DNA of 64,000 nt from assembly GCA_965197415.1 (NCBI GenBank), contig OZ240207.1, forward strand, positions 2,046,001 to 2,110,000, written 5' to 3'. A program made the translations under genes and the position numbers. Positions 35,465 through 44,659 of the stretch are shown one piece after another. Numbering within the stretch: the stretch's first letter is position 1; every line of letters begins with the position of its first letter. Below the pieces are notes generated by a model. It did not search any database and was not told the DNA's origin. It saw nothing but the letters and a program-made list of their open reading frames with translations. The stretch is from DAOUJI01 sp965197415. GTDB taxonomy: Bacteria; Chloroflexota; Dehalococcoidia; Lucifugimonadales; JAGWBF01.

Positions 35465-37165
35465 ATGACACGGCTTGAACTTACAGATATGAGGGCCTCG
35501 ACAGAAGCGGCTACCACCGCCCCGCTCGGCGCGTTCCCGCCAGGGCTGAACGTTCCCATTCCAACCGAAGGCCACGGCCCACTGGAGTACGCCGAAGCCC
35601 TCGGCGAGGCCTATCTATCATTCTCCAAGCACCACCATCGCAAAAATGGCGGTCACTACCTGACGCCCGCTGACATAGCTAGGTTCATGGCCGGACACTC
35701 CTCCTATTCGAAGTCTCACATGCGCGTCCTCGACCCTGGGAGTGGCACGGGCATCCTGTCCGCTGCGGTCTGCGAAGCGGCCAGTCGCAGTGGGACCGTC
35801 AAGAGCCTGCACGTCGATGCCTACGAGATAGAGGTATCGTTGGCCGGTCTCACCCACCTTGTTCTCACTTTCGCGCAGGACTGGCTGGATCGGCGTGGCG
35901 TCGCGCTAACCTTCAACGTGACTCACGGAGACTTCCTACTGGAGCACGCGGCCGCGCTCAGAGCCAGGTCAGTGAACAGTCTGTGGGGAAGGAATGAAGG
36001 CCCCGACACCGTGTACGACCTCGTGGTCTCCAACCCACCGTATTTCAAGATAGGGAAGGACGACCCGAGGGCGATGGCTTGGGACTCAGCCGTTCACGGG
36101 CAGCCGAACATATACGCCCTGTTCATGGCGGTGTCCGCCGAGTTGCTGTCGCGGTCCGGTGAGCTCGTGTACATCGTGCCGAGGAGCTTTGCATCGGGGC
36201 CGTACTTCAAGAGATTCAGGGAAGTCTTCTTCCGGAGAGTCGCCCCCACAGCCATCCATCTCTTCGAATCCAGGAAGGACGTGTTCAAGAACCAGACAGT
36301 GCTCCAAGAGAACTTGGTAATTGGGGCCCGGCCCCGTCTGGATGGCGAGGCCCTTGACCAGGGCCAGGTGCTCGTATCCCACAGCAGAGCGGCTCACGAC
36401 CTCGCCGAACGCCAGCGCCTTCTGGTTGACATCGGCTCCGTGCTCGACTTGGCGAGCGCCAACAAGGAACTGTCCATTCCCCTTTGTGCGGAAGACTTGG
36501 AGCTGGTGCAGGCCGTGCGAGCTTGGCCTAATACCCTCCACTCGCTCGGCTTGGAAGTCTCCACAGGCCCCGTGGTCCCGTTCAGGGCCACCCAATTCCT
36601 GGCCCACGTCGCGTCAGGGAGCTACACGGTCCCGTTGCTGTGGATGCAACACGTCCGGCCCATGCGAACCTCCTGGCCTCTGCCGGTAGTCGACAAGCCT
36701 CAGTGGATCAAGGCGGCGCCGGGGTCGGTGAAGCTGCTGGTGCCAGATGCGACCTACGTCCTTCTCCGGCGCTTCAGCGCGAAGGAAGAGAAACGCCGGC
36801 TGGTAGCCGCTCCCTTGATTCAGGGCGCTCTGAAAGAAGAAGTGGTAGGACTGGAGAACCACCTGAACTATATTCGGGGGGTGTCGAGAGTGTTGGACGA
36901 GGAGTTGGCCTACGGGCTCTCAGCCCTCCTCAATTCGACATTCATGGACCGATTCTTCCGAATCTCGAACGGCAACACCCAGGTCAGCGCCACCGAACTG
37001 CGGGCGATGCCGCTTCCGGCTGAACGGGACATTCGCGCAATCGGTGCAGAGGCGCAGGGACGACTGGGTTGGGCGACCGACCTCGCCGACCTGGATGCCC
37101 TCGTCGCCCGGACTCTCAATCTCTCCCCAGACTTTCGCATGGGGTTGGAGTTGGCGGCGAGATGA
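35465..37165 (+). CDS. N6-adenine DNA methyltransferase of a BsuBI/PstI-type restriction system
   Basis: A 566-residue methyltransferase. After NGGHYLTPADIARFMAGH comes motif I as VLDPGSGTGILSAAVCE (about 88-104), which binds S-adenosylmethionine. Motif IV is SNPPYFKI (Asn-Pro-Pro-Tyr at about 190-193), the signature of adenine N6 methylases; GQPNIYALFMAVSAELLSRSGELVYIVPRSFASGPYF is the segment that follows in such enzymes. The C-terminal half (from about 290) is the target-recognition region. Its stop overlaps the ATG of the cognate endonuclease (ATGA), so the pair is coexpressed. The partner type suggests the site CTGCAG, but that is inferred from the family. ATG 35465 has only a weak RBS; ATG 35492 is an alternative start. 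Confidence 0.85.
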   Translation: MTRLELTDMRASTEAATTAPLGAFPPGLNVPIPTEGHGPLEYAEALGEAYLSFSKHHHRKNGGHYLTPADIARFMAGHSSYSKSHMRVLDPGSGTGILSAAVCEAASRSGTVKSLHVDAYEIEVSLAGLTHLVLTFAQDWLDRRGVALTFNVTHGDFLLEHAAALRARSVNSLWGRNEGPDTVYDLVVSNPPYFKIGKDDPRAMAWDSAVHGQPNIYALFMAVSAELLSRSGELVYIVPRSFASGPYFKRFREVFFRRVAPTAIHLFESRKDVFKNQTVLQENLVIGARPRLDGEALDQGQVLVSHSRAAHDLAERQRLLVDIGSVLDLASANKELSIPLCAEDLELVQAVRAWPNTLHSLGLEVSTGPVVPFRATQFLAHVASGSYTVPLLWMQHVRPMRTSWPLPVVDKPQWIKAAPGSVKLLVPDATYVLLRRFSAKEEKRRLVAAPLIQGALKEEVVGLENHLNYIRGVSRVLDEELAYGLSALLNSTFMDRFFRISNGNTQVSATELRAMPLPAERDIRAIGAEAQGRLGWATDLADLDALVARTLNLSPDFRMGLELAAR

Positions 37166-38103
37166 GCAAGATTGAAGAAGCTCGGGACATACTGGAGCAA
37201 CTGGGCCTGCCTCCGGCCCAGCGGAACGACATCTCCTGCCTGACCCTTCTGGCCCTCACTGGGTTGTCCGAAGATGACGCCTGGAACCAGGCTGCCAAGC
37301 CATCGCGTAGCATCCACGAGATACTCGTCTTCATGCGAGATACCTACGAACGGGATTACGCTGAGAACACCCGGGAGGTGGTGCGCCGTCAAGTCATCCA
37401 CCAGTTAGAGCAGGCGCGGGTGGTGGACCGCAATCCTGATGAGCCCGACCTTCCCACCAACAGCCCCAGGACGCACTACGGCCTCACCGACGAAGCACTC
37501 AGAGTGCTCCGGCTCTACGGGACTAGCAGCTGGGAGTCCGAACTGAGCTCCTTCCGCGCCAGCCACGGCGCTCTGCTGGAGATATATCAGCGGCGTCGCA
37601 CAATGTTGGAGATACCCATCCGCACCTCGACCGGTGAGGAGATTCGCCTGTCCCCGGGCCGCCACAACAGATTGCAGGCCCAGGTCGTGATGGACTTTGG
37701 GCCGAGGTTCGCACCAGGGGCGACTTTGTTGTATCTCGGCGACGCCGCCGACAAACTCTTGCACCTGGACAGAGAGAAACTCGCAGAGCTTGGCGTTCCG
37801 ATTACCGAACACGACAAGCTGCCGGATGTGGTTCTCTACGACGAGGAGCGGAACTGGCTGTTCCTGGTCGAGGCCGTCACGTCACACGGCCCGGTGAATC
37901 CCAAGCGGGTCGAAGAGATGGAAGTCACGCTGAAGGACTGCACGGCTACACGCGTGTATGTAAGCGCCTTCCCTGACTTCCGGCAGTTCAAGCAGCACGT
38001 GGACAAGATCGCCTGGGAGACCGAGGTCTGGGTCGCCGAGATTCCGGACCACCTGATCCATTTCAATGGGGATAAGTTCCTCGGTCCCAGGGAGGTTACT
38101 TAG
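37162..38103 (+). CDS. BsuBI/PstI-family type II restriction endonuclease
   Basis: A 313-residue protein starting at ATG 37162 inside the stop of the methyltransferase gene. The N-terminal half (about 1-130) is a helical domain with winged-helix character (EARDILEQLGLPPAQRNDISCLTLLALTGL). The C-terminal half carries the nuclease fold: LPDVVLYDEERNWLFLVEAV (about 221-240) holds the PD...E-x catalytic pattern, followed by TSHGPVNPKRVEEME, YVSAFPDFRQFKQHVDKIAWETEVWVAEIPDHLIHFNG. This run is characteristic of the BsuBI/PstI endonuclease family. The enzyme should cut unmodified DNA at the site protected by its partner. It completes a type II restriction-modification system. Confidence 0.86.
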   Translation: MSKIEEARDILEQLGLPPAQRNDISCLTLLALTGLSEDDAWNQAAKPSRSIHEILVFMRDTYERDYAENTREVVRRQVIHQLEQARVVDRNPDEPDLPTNSPRTHYGLTDEALRVLRLYGTSSWESELSSFRASHGALLEIYQRRRTMLEIPIRTSTGEEIRLSPGRHNRLQAQVVMDFGPRFAPGATLLYLGDAADKLLHLDREKLAELGVPITEHDKLPDVVLYDEERNWLFLVEAVTSHGPVNPKRVEEMEVTLKDCTATRVYVSAFPDFRQFKQHVDKIAWETEVWVAEIPDHLIHFNGDKFLGPREVT

Positions 38104-38110
38104 CTTTATC

Positions 38111-40771
38111 ATGCCTACACCTAATGACATTCTGGATCTTCCGAGCGGTGCTCAATGGCTCAAGGTTGATCTCCATGTTCACACTCCGAAGTCATCAGAC
38201 ATGGATTACACCTGGAGTTCCGCGACCCCGGCCGATGTGGTGAGCATTGCACTTGACAAAGGACTTGACGTCATAGCGATAACCGACCACAACACTGCTG
38301 CGTGGTGCGACGCAGTCCGCCATGCCGCAAATGGAACAGCCCTCACGGTCTTTCCTGGTGTCGAGATCTCAACTCCACAAGGGCACGTCTTGGCAATATT
38401 CGATTGCGTCGCTGAGGCGTCCGAGATTGAAGACCTCCTAGTCAAGGTTGGCATCCCTCGCGAACAGTTCGGTTCACTCAACGCTGCCACAGAGGGCGGT
38501 GTTGTGGATGTATCAGCGGCAATAGGAAGGGCTGGCGGTATCGCCATTGCCGCACACGCTGATGGCAAGGGCGGCTTCCTTACAACGATAACGGTAGGAG
38601 CTGAACGTCAGCGAGCTTATGTCGCACAAGATTTGTGGGCGATGGAGCTCTTGGACACCTCAACGAGAGAAGAGCACCAGTCAGGGGCTCGCTATCACAG
38701 GCGCATGACGTGCATTCAGTCGTCTGACAGCTGGCTCCCGGGCGCTAACAAACACCAACTCGATGGAATCGGTTCCAGGCATTCCATACTAAAGATGGAG
38801 GAAAGGTCGATATCCGGGCTGAAGTTAGCGCTGATTGATCCGGTCATACGAGTTCGGATGATGGAGGATCAGGTTCCAACTCCAAACTGTTCGATCATGG
38901 GAATGTGGGTCACCAAGGGTTTTCTGGACAGCGAGAAGATACGCTTCAACGACAATATGAACTGCTTCATCGGCGACACTGGTAGTGGCAAGTCGGTGGC
39001 GATTGAACTCCTTCGCTTTGGACTCAACCAGCAGGCCAGTGTTGCCAAGATTTCTAAGGAAGTTGAAAGCTTGCTAGAGAAGCAACTCGGGAGCCTAGGC
39101 ACTGTTCACATATTGCTCTCAAAAGGGGACTCGCGTTATCTGGTTGAGCGGGCTTGGGGAAGTCCTCCAGATAGGCCAATGGTACAACGGGTTGCTGATA
39201 ATGGATTGGAGCCGCTTGAAGAATTTGACATCCGCCCCTTCTTTCCGATTAAGTGCTTTAGCCAGAGTGAAATCATTGAGTTCGCCCGCGAACCCGAAGT
39301 ACGCCTGTCACTTACCGACGACCTGATTGATAGTTCGGCTGAACGAGCAGCCATTAGAGATTTGAAGGCCGGACTCAAACGGAATGCCGCCGAGGTTAGT
39401 ACAGCACAAGAGAAGGCGCGGAATGTCTATTCTCAGCTTGAAGAACGGCCCAGCCTCATTGAGGCGATCAAAGAGATTGACAAAATCCTTACGGATACAC
39501 GCATCATACAGCAGCGTGATTGGTACAGGGAACAGACACTTTTTGACAACGCAAAGGGACAGGTTGATCAACTACCCCCAAAGCTAGCCGTTTTGAAGGA
39601 ACCCTTAGGCCTGTCCATACCGTGGCCAGATGACCGTGACACGCTTCCCAACCAAGACCTGTTAGCAAAGATGGAGAGCGCCTTTCAGGCGTGGCAGACT
39701 TATGTCTCGGTGCTGGAATCGGAGGCAACCTCCAAGCTGAACGAGCTGACGGATTCGCTAGGACAGATACGAAAACAGTGGGACGAGCGATTTGACGCTG
39801 CGGAGGCTCTCTATCACAAGCTACTTGAGGAGCTTGACAAGGATGGAATCGGACTACAGGCATTATCACAGCGTCGCAAAACTTTCCAAGAGCGTCTCTC
39901 CTTCCTTGAGGATCGTGATCGGGAGCTACAAGACGAAATCCTTCCCGGACTCAAGAGCTTGGAAACACAGAGAGAGGGATTGCTAACTGAACTTCAGGAC
40001 AACCGCAAGGCAATTACAAAGAAACGGGAGGTGAAGGCGAAGAGCCTGACAGATAAACTGGATCACAAGATACGGCTCAAAGTTCACGCTCGCTCCCATA
40101 CGGAAGTCTTTGAGAAAGCAATTCAAGAGATAGCCCAAGGTTCATATCTCCAAGCGTCTGACTTCAAAGTCTTGTCTGCAAAATATCATCCCATTCCTTT
40201 CGTCAAACAGCTGCTCGCTAATGATTTTGGTAGCCTGGCTTCACAGTCTGAATTGGATTCGAGCAAATTCGCTCGACTGTGGGAGACTATAGTAGAGCGC
40301 AACCGATTGTCAGCACTGTATGAGTTGCAGCTCGTTGACGTTGAAGATGTCATCGAAGTTCAGCTTCAGGTTGCTCAAGGAAACTACCGACAGCTTGAAG
40401 ACCTGTCTCATGGGCAGAAATGCATGGTCGTCTTGATGGTGGCATTGGCTGAGGGTGATTTCCCTCTTCTTGTGGACCAGCCGGAAGATGCCCTTCACGC
40501 TCCGAGCATTGAAGAAGGGATCGTTGCGACCCTTAGGTCAGGAAGAGGATCCAGACAGTGCCTGTTCGCCACTCGCAACGCAAACATCTTGGTGTCCGCG
40601 GACGCTGAGCAGATAATTGCTTTGGAAGCTGATGCCCAGAAGGGCCATGTGGCTGGCACGGGTTCTTTGGATCGGTTTGACCACAGGCAGCTCATCATCT
40701 ATCACGTGGAAGGCGGCGAAGAGGCGTTCCAGAGAAGGAAGACAATGTATACGCTGGAGCTGTCACCCTAG
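38111..40771 (+). CDS. PHP-domain SMC-like ATPase (TrlF type)
   Basis: An 886-residue fusion. The start is ATG 38111 (MPTPNDILDLPSGAQW), 8 bases after the endonuclease stop. Residues 15-220 form a PHP metal-dependent phosphoesterase: VDLHVHTPKSSD, AITDHNT, FPGVEIST and IAAHADGKGG supply the metal-binding His/Asp set. From about 275 comes an SMC/RecN-like ATPase: FIGDTGSGKSVAIELL (Walker A, about 288-295), long coiled coils (about 430-690), LSHGQKCMVV (signature, about 765) and FPLLVDQPEDAL (Walker B, about 784). The AAA part probably senses DNA or RNA ends and the PHP part cleaves phosphate esters. The family name TrlF is used in databases. Gene order next to a restriction pair supports a defence function. 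It is markedly more A+T-rich than the restriction genes. Confidence 0.82.
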   Translation: MPTPNDILDLPSGAQWLKVDLHVHTPKSSDMDYTWSSATPADVVSIALDKGLDVIAITDHNTAAWCDAVRHAANGTALTVFPGVEISTPQGHVLAIFDCVAEASEIEDLLVKVGIPREQFGSLNAATEGGVVDVSAAIGRAGGIAIAAHADGKGGFLTTITVGAERQRAYVAQDLWAMELLDTSTREEHQSGARYHRRMTCIQSSDSWLPGANKHQLDGIGSRHSILKMEERSISGLKLALIDPVIRVRMMEDQVPTPNCSIMGMWVTKGFLDSEKIRFNDNMNCFIGDTGSGKSVAIELLRFGLNQQASVAKISKEVESLLEKQLGSLGTVHILLSKGDSRYLVERAWGSPPDRPMVQRVADNGLEPLEEFDIRPFFPIKCFSQSEIIEFAREPEVRLSLTDDLIDSSAERAAIRDLKAGLKRNAAEVSTAQEKARNVYSQLEERPSLIEAIKEIDKILTDTRIIQQRDWYREQTLFDNAKGQVDQLPPKLAVLKEPLGLSIPWPDDRDTLPNQDLLAKMESAFQAWQTYVSVLESEATSKLNELTDSLGQIRKQWDERFDAAEALYHKLLEELDKDGIGLQALSQRRKTFQERLSFLEDRDRELQDEILPGLKSLETQREGLLTELQDNRKAITKKREVKAKSLTDKLDHKIRLKVHARSHTEVFEKAIQEIAQGSYLQASDFKVLSAKYHPIPFVKQLLANDFGSLASQSELDSSKFARLWETIVERNRLSALYELQLVDVEDVIEVQLQVAQGNYRQLEDLSHGQKCMVVLMVALAEGDFPLLVDQPEDALHAPSIEEGIVATLRSGRGSRQCLFATRNANILVSADAEQIIALEADAQKGHVAGTGSLDRFDHRQLIIYHVEGGEEAFQRRKTMYTLELSP

Positions 40772-40820
40772 CGCAGCTTGCAGGGATCATTTCTATGATA
40801 CATCAGCCTAGTCGACCAAT

Positions 40821-41864
40821 ATGAGGATGCCCGCCGTGAAACGAGACTTTGCATTCTACTACCCTGGTCAGTATTGGCTAGACGCAGACTGGATCAAGAA
40901 CCTTATCCTGTTTTTCGATGGAGTCGCCATGTTGATACCCGAATACATGAGCGACCATGGCAGTTTCGAAGACTACCCGATTGTGACCTCACTTAAGGAC
41001 GAGGGATTGTTTCATGTCATCCGTCCAGAGGAGAGCATTGGCACGGAGGAAACGGAGGAACTTGCGAAAGCGTTGGCCGAAGTTATCGCGTCGGGGGCCT
41101 TGGATCATCTGACCAAAGAGTCTCACGAGGGCGATGACCAATCCAACTTCGGGTCGTTGTCGATGTCGAGACTCGGGTACTACGGCGACAGGAAACTGGC
41201 CGAATCCATTGTCCAAGAGCTCAAGTCTCGTGGTCTTGCCCGTGAATCAGAAGACGCTGTTTCTATCCCGATGCATCGAACTGTGCGAGCATTGATTCTC
41301 GTATTGCTTGCTCAGATTCTAAGGTCCAAAGGGGAGAATATTGGCATAACTTTGTCTCCAACAACTGACCAATGGCGTCTTGTGGAAGCCTTGAACGAAG
41401 TCATTTCTGGCCAAGAGGTCCCGGCACCATCTATTGGAGATGTTGTTTCTTTTGATATGTCCATGGTCGGGGTGGACCTGGCGGGCGTTCCTATGGATGA
41501 AGTGCTTGACTTTCGGAATCGGAACTACGCTCTACATCGGAATTACAGCCTGTCCGTCCGTAGCTTTGCACGTGAGTTAAGCCTCATGCCCACTGATGAA
41601 CGTCAAGCCGTGTTTGAGCAGCGCCAGGAGGAGCTCGACGAAGTAGCTCGCGAAATTAGGAACGCGAATCGAAAGGCTTGGGGGAGGCCAATATCATTTG
41701 CCATCGGCCTAGCCGGCGCAGCCTGGACATTTCAAAGCGGGGAGCCTACTGGCGCGGCGATTGCGGCAGCAGGTGGAATTGCCGGATTTCTCTTTTCCAG
41801 GGCTGACAAGTCGCAAGATGGCGGTGTCTATTCATACCTATTCTCCGCACGAAGATCACTCTAG
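40821..41864 (+). CDS. Uncharacterised protein, DUF6236-like start
   Basis: A 347-residue protein, ATG 40821 (a second ATG at 40827 is possible). The opening DFAFYYPGQYWLDADWIKNLILFFDGVAMLIPEYM resembles the start of DUF6236 proteins, where a YYP..(D)xxWLK...L.W..I.RI.P pattern is usual. I cannot confirm this without a profile search. The middle is helical and the last 60 residues include FAIGLAGAAWTFQSGEPTGAAIAAAGGIAGFLF, a weakly hydrophobic Gly/Ala-rich helix pair. It follows the PHP-SMC ATPase by 50 bases, in the same orientation and with similar base composition, so it may be part of the same system. Confidence 0.6.
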   Translation: MRMPAVKRDFAFYYPGQYWLDADWIKNLILFFDGVAMLIPEYMSDHGSFEDYPIVTSLKDEGLFHVIRPEESIGTEETEELAKALAEVIASGALDHLTKESHEGDDQSNFGSLSMSRLGYYGDRKLAESIVQELKSRGLARESEDAVSIPMHRTVRALILVLLAQILRSKGENIGITLSPTTDQWRLVEALNEVISGQEVPAPSIGDVVSFDMSMVGVDLAGVPMDEVLDFRNRNYALHRNYSLSVRSFARELSLMPTDERQAVFEQRQEELDEVAREIRNANRKAWGRPISFAIGLAGAAWTFQSGEPTGAAIAAAGGIAGFLFSRADKSQDGGVYSYLFSARRSL

Positions 41865-41886
41865 TGAATACTAGGCAAGGCAAAGC

Positions 41887-42588
41887 ATGACTACGATTGC
41901 AGGACCGGGCAAGGAAGTATCTGAAAAGTCGCTGGAGTTGAACGTTTGCGCGGAGATGCTCCAGTACATCAGGGCTTGGCCCGGTTGCCAGAGGGCCTTG
42001 TGGCTCGGTCTCACACAACGCCAAGAGCGTCGCACAGGTCTGGACGAGCTGATCCGAAACGTGGGATCCGGTTCCTCGTTGATGTTGCAATTCAAGGCGC
42101 CTTGGCCCAGCTCTGACGTGGACGATCTCTACAAGTTCAGCATCAACGAAAGACAGCATGAGGCTCTTGAACAGCTCTCTGACCAGTATCCTGAAGCTGT
42201 CTACTATGTGTTTCCCCTTTACAGCAAGTGGATAAAGGCCGACCAGCATGCCCCCGATCTTGCACAAGACACATGGCTTGTCCCCGTGTCATCCATGCCT
42301 CTCACCTTGCTGACCTCGCTGTCGAATCCCACGTCAGGTCGGCATCGGGTGGAATTAGAGCGCAGCGATTCTGGAGTCACCGTGACGGCCTACTCTCCGG
42401 AAGTCATAGGGGAAGCGGTCAACGCCAAGGAATACTTCGATGAGAGGGGCGGAGGGCAGTTGGTGGACGTTGGGGCAACCGGCGTGGCCTCTGGCCATCT
42501 ACAGGAATGGGTAGACGCCTGGGACGAGAAGAGCTTCGCCCTTCGCTTCAGGGGCCTGAACGCCCTGTACGTCCCCCAAGGGTCTTGA
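41887..42588 (+). CDS. Uncharacterised protein with a possible PD-(D/E)XK-like nuclease pattern
   Basis: A 233-residue protein. The N-terminus EVSEKSLELNVCAEMLQYI followed by SLMLQFKAPWP and FSINERQHEALEQLSDQYPEAVYYVFPLYSKWIK has the look of a restriction-like nuclease core: an early Glu in a helix (EKSLELN), then a strand ending Q-F-K, with a later helix of aliphatic and aromatic residues. In many such proteins the E...(D/E/Q)xK pair is catalytic. The evidence is pattern-level only. The C-terminal 90 residues contain EYFDERGGGQLVDVG and are not recognised. It starts 22 bases after the preceding stop, so it is probably cotranscribed with the two genes before it. Confidence 0.55.
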   Translation: MTTIAGPGKEVSEKSLELNVCAEMLQYIRAWPGCQRALWLGLTQRQERRTGLDELIRNVGSGSSLMLQFKAPWPSSDVDDLYKFSINERQHEALEQLSDQYPEAVYYVFPLYSKWIKADQHAPDLAQDTWLVPVSSMPLTLLTSLSNPTSGRHRVELERSDSGVTVTAYSPEVIGEAVNAKEYFDERGGGQLVDVGATGVASGHLQEWVDAWDEKSFALRFRGLNALYVPQGS

Positions 42589-42905
42589 ACCTGGTTCACT
42601 CTTGACGTCCCTTCATCCCTACCATTCGCGATACTGGAATCGTCACAACCCGCTGGTGGCTGACGGGTTGCCTATCCACATCTTAAAGATGGGGGAGGCT
42701 ACCGTAAGCGGTAGTCGGGCGTAGGGATTCAACTCGCGAGTTGCCCCAGCCACATCTCGAAGATGGTGCCATCTACCGTCCACTCAGGCCCACCACCAAC
42801 GTGCACAGTAGACAGAACCATCTTCGAGTTTTGGCTAGGTGGCCTGTAGTCCCCTAGCACCGCTATCCTCAAGTAGGAGTCGAGCCCCCTTGTGCGGGCC
42901 GAGGT
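42589..42905. other. Intergenic region with three copies of a repeated element
   Basis: About 317 bases. CAACCCG...CGGGTTG (about 42646-42671) is a terminator-like inverted repeat after the preceding gene. Three copies of the repeated element described below lie at 42673-42709, 42743-42797 and, inverted, 42800-42849. No complete gene is present. Confidence 0.6.
42743..42849. repeat. Repeated element, two copies in inverted orientation
   Basis: The left copy (CCAGCCACATCTCGAAGATG and on) and the right copy (ending ACCATCTTCGAGTTTTGGCT) are about 38-base arms of one imperfect inverted repeat around TCAGGCCCACCACCAAC. Read as protein, the left arm on the minus strand gives GGGPEWTVDGTIFEMWLGQL. 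The right arm on the plus strand gives CTVDRTIFEFWLGGL followed by TAG at 42847-42849. A third, weaker copy is at 42673-42709 (minus strand, LTVASPIFKMWIGN). Confidence 0.6.
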
Positions 42906-44354
42906 ATGCCTATCTCGACGACCTTGCCGCCATTTGGGAAACTGCCAGCGAAGATAATCGTGTCAATCACTGAAGTCAAAACAGGTGGGCCGCTGTTGGA
43001 TGCGGTCGGACATTCAATCTTGTGGCGGATCCGCGACGCCGCCCTCTATCTGGGAACTATCGTGCCCATGATGGCAAGTTCCCCTGATTGCTTCGGTGAT
43101 GATGAAGGCGAGGAGGGTTTCCAGCACCGACTCCACGAGTCCATGACACCCCAAAGGATGAACAGATTGTTGGTTGCCCACTCGGCAGCGGAGGATGGCT
43201 TCAAGTTCTTGATCCGAAGGAACGGCGCACGTTACTCGAAGACCCATAACTTGATGACTCTCCTCAACACGTTGAGGGCTTGCGATCCCAGCACTGCCAG
43301 GTGGCTGGACGATGCCTTCGCCGCCGTGACCGAGTTCTATGGCACCGACTTGTCGGACCCGGACCATCGTCATCTGGCCTCACTATCTGCCTATCTTGAG
43401 AAAGTGGGCGATCCCAGGCACTTTGAGCTTATGCGCTATCTCGAATTGGAATCGTCGGTTTATGACCCGGCCTTGCAATATATCCACATAGAGTTCCATC
43501 ACGAGATCTTGTGTGCCTTGGATGAGGCGATCCAGCCGCGCTATGGAACCATTAGCAATCGAGTGGAATCTCTCGCACGCAGGGAATTCCTCAAAAGCGA
43601 CCGCTTGTCGTCTGTGGGATCGCATGGCGAGGAGTCCGAGGACGCATATGTGCGATGGTTCGAAGAGCGGAGCTCGTTCGTGGAAGCAATGCGTAAGCTC
43701 ACCGCTTGCCGAAGTGCCATCGGTGATCCGCACGCGGATGAAGTTGCGAGCAGCGTATGCTACAAACTGACCGGCCACAAGGATCTGGCGCTGCAAGCCA
43801 TAGCCAATGGGTTAATTCGCTCGGAACCAACGCAACAGGGTGAAATAGAAACCCGCGTACATCGGCAAGAAGAGATGGGGAACCGGTTGGTAGCTACACC
43901 AGCAGGAGATGTGCTCGGGCACATGCGGCCATTGCCCATCGGGTTCTGGTTGGCCACCGACGACCCATCTAGGGGGAGCCCGTCGTGGTTTCGTACCGAG
44001 CGAGACGCCCGGCTGAATTTGGCTCGCATGTTCTTCGGCGAGCTCTCCATCATTACCGAGCGTGGCCACTTTCGTTTTCAAGCGCGTAGCAAACGGCCAC
44101 GTCGCACACCTCATGACCGCCAATGGATGTCGCTGCACGATTTCAACTGGGCAGAACCCAATACGGGCGAAGTTCTGTTTAGGTTGTGGGATGCTCGCCA
44201 CGGATTGCAGCCCGGCGATTACGTCAAGATTGACAGGGATGCCAGGGCATCTAGGGGCGACCTCTATTGGTGCGGTCACGTTACTGAAGTTGCGGGCCAC
44301 GTGGTGTACCTTGGCGAAACCGAATTGCGACACTTACCCTCAGCGAATCCATGA
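42906..44354 (+). CDS. HEPN-like protein with RX4H motif, probable ribonuclease
   Basis: A 482-residue protein. Residues about 84-135 (NRLLVAHSAAEDGFKFLIRRNGARYSKTHNLMTLLNTLRACDPSTARWLDDAFAAVTEFYG) match the helical HEPN pattern. They include R-YSKT-H (Arg109, His114), the RX4H motif that forms the active site in metal-independent HEPN ribonucleases. The following 200 residues are helical. The last 110 (from ERGHFRFQARSKRPRRTPHDRQWMSLHDFNWAEPNTGEVLFRLWDARHGLQPGDYVKID) look beta-rich, with a small barrel-like end. No partner nucleotidyltransferase gene is adjacent. It stands alone between two copies of the repeated element. An abortive-infection RNase role fits the surroundings but is inferred. 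Confidence 0.6.
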   Translation: MPISTTLPPFGKLPAKIIVSITEVKTGGPLLDAVGHSILWRIRDAALYLGTIVPMMASSPDCFGDDEGEEGFQHRLHESMTPQRMNRLLVAHSAAEDGFKFLIRRNGARYSKTHNLMTLLNTLRACDPSTARWLDDAFAAVTEFYGTDLSDPDHRHLASLSAYLEKVGDPRHFELMRYLELESSVYDPALQYIHIEFHHEILCALDEAIQPRYGTISNRVESLARREFLKSDRLSSVGSHGEESEDAYVRWFEERSSFVEAMRKLTACRSAIGDPHADEVASSVCYKLTGHKDLALQAIANGLIRSEPTQQGEIETRVHRQEEMGNRLVATPAGDVLGHMRPLPIGFWLATDDPSRGSPSWFRTERDARLNLARMFFGELSIITERGHFRFQARSKRPRRTPHDRQWMSLHDFNWAEPNTGEVLFRLWDARHGLQPGDYVKIDRDARASRGDLYWCGHVTEVAGHVVYLGETELRHLPSANP

Positions 44355-44659
44355 TTCGGAGGGTCCGTCGCCACATCGGAATAATCCTCCCCACCTCTAT
44401 GATGGAGGCATCAGACTAGAAGACCTCTGGGAATCGGTGGCCTAGCGTGTCTAATGACTCCCGATATTGAAATGGGTCCGCCGGTTCCTCCATAGAAAAG
44501 AGAGATGTCACGACCAGCGGTTGGTCTGGACCGGCCCACGTGAATGGGCTCAAACTGTCCGTGAGGATTGCGTCGCCAAGGGATCACAGGCCCCCGAGCC
44601 AGAGTTCGAAGACGGTTCTTTCTACCGTACACGTTGGTGGGTAGAAAAGGAGACAAGAA
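44355..44659. other. Intergenic region between the HEPN-like and TIR genes
   Basis: About 305 bases. One copy of the repeated element lies at 44581-44641. The rest shows no gene. An RBS (AGGAGA) for the TIR gene is at 44647-44652. Confidence 0.5.
44581..44641 (-). repeat. Copy of the repeated element
   Basis: GGATCACAGGCCCCCGAGCC followed by AGAGTTCGAAGACGGTTCTT. On the minus strand it reads CTVERTVFELWLGGL followed by a TGA stop. It shares the GGATCACAG head with the copy at 45672-45741. Confidence 0.6.
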
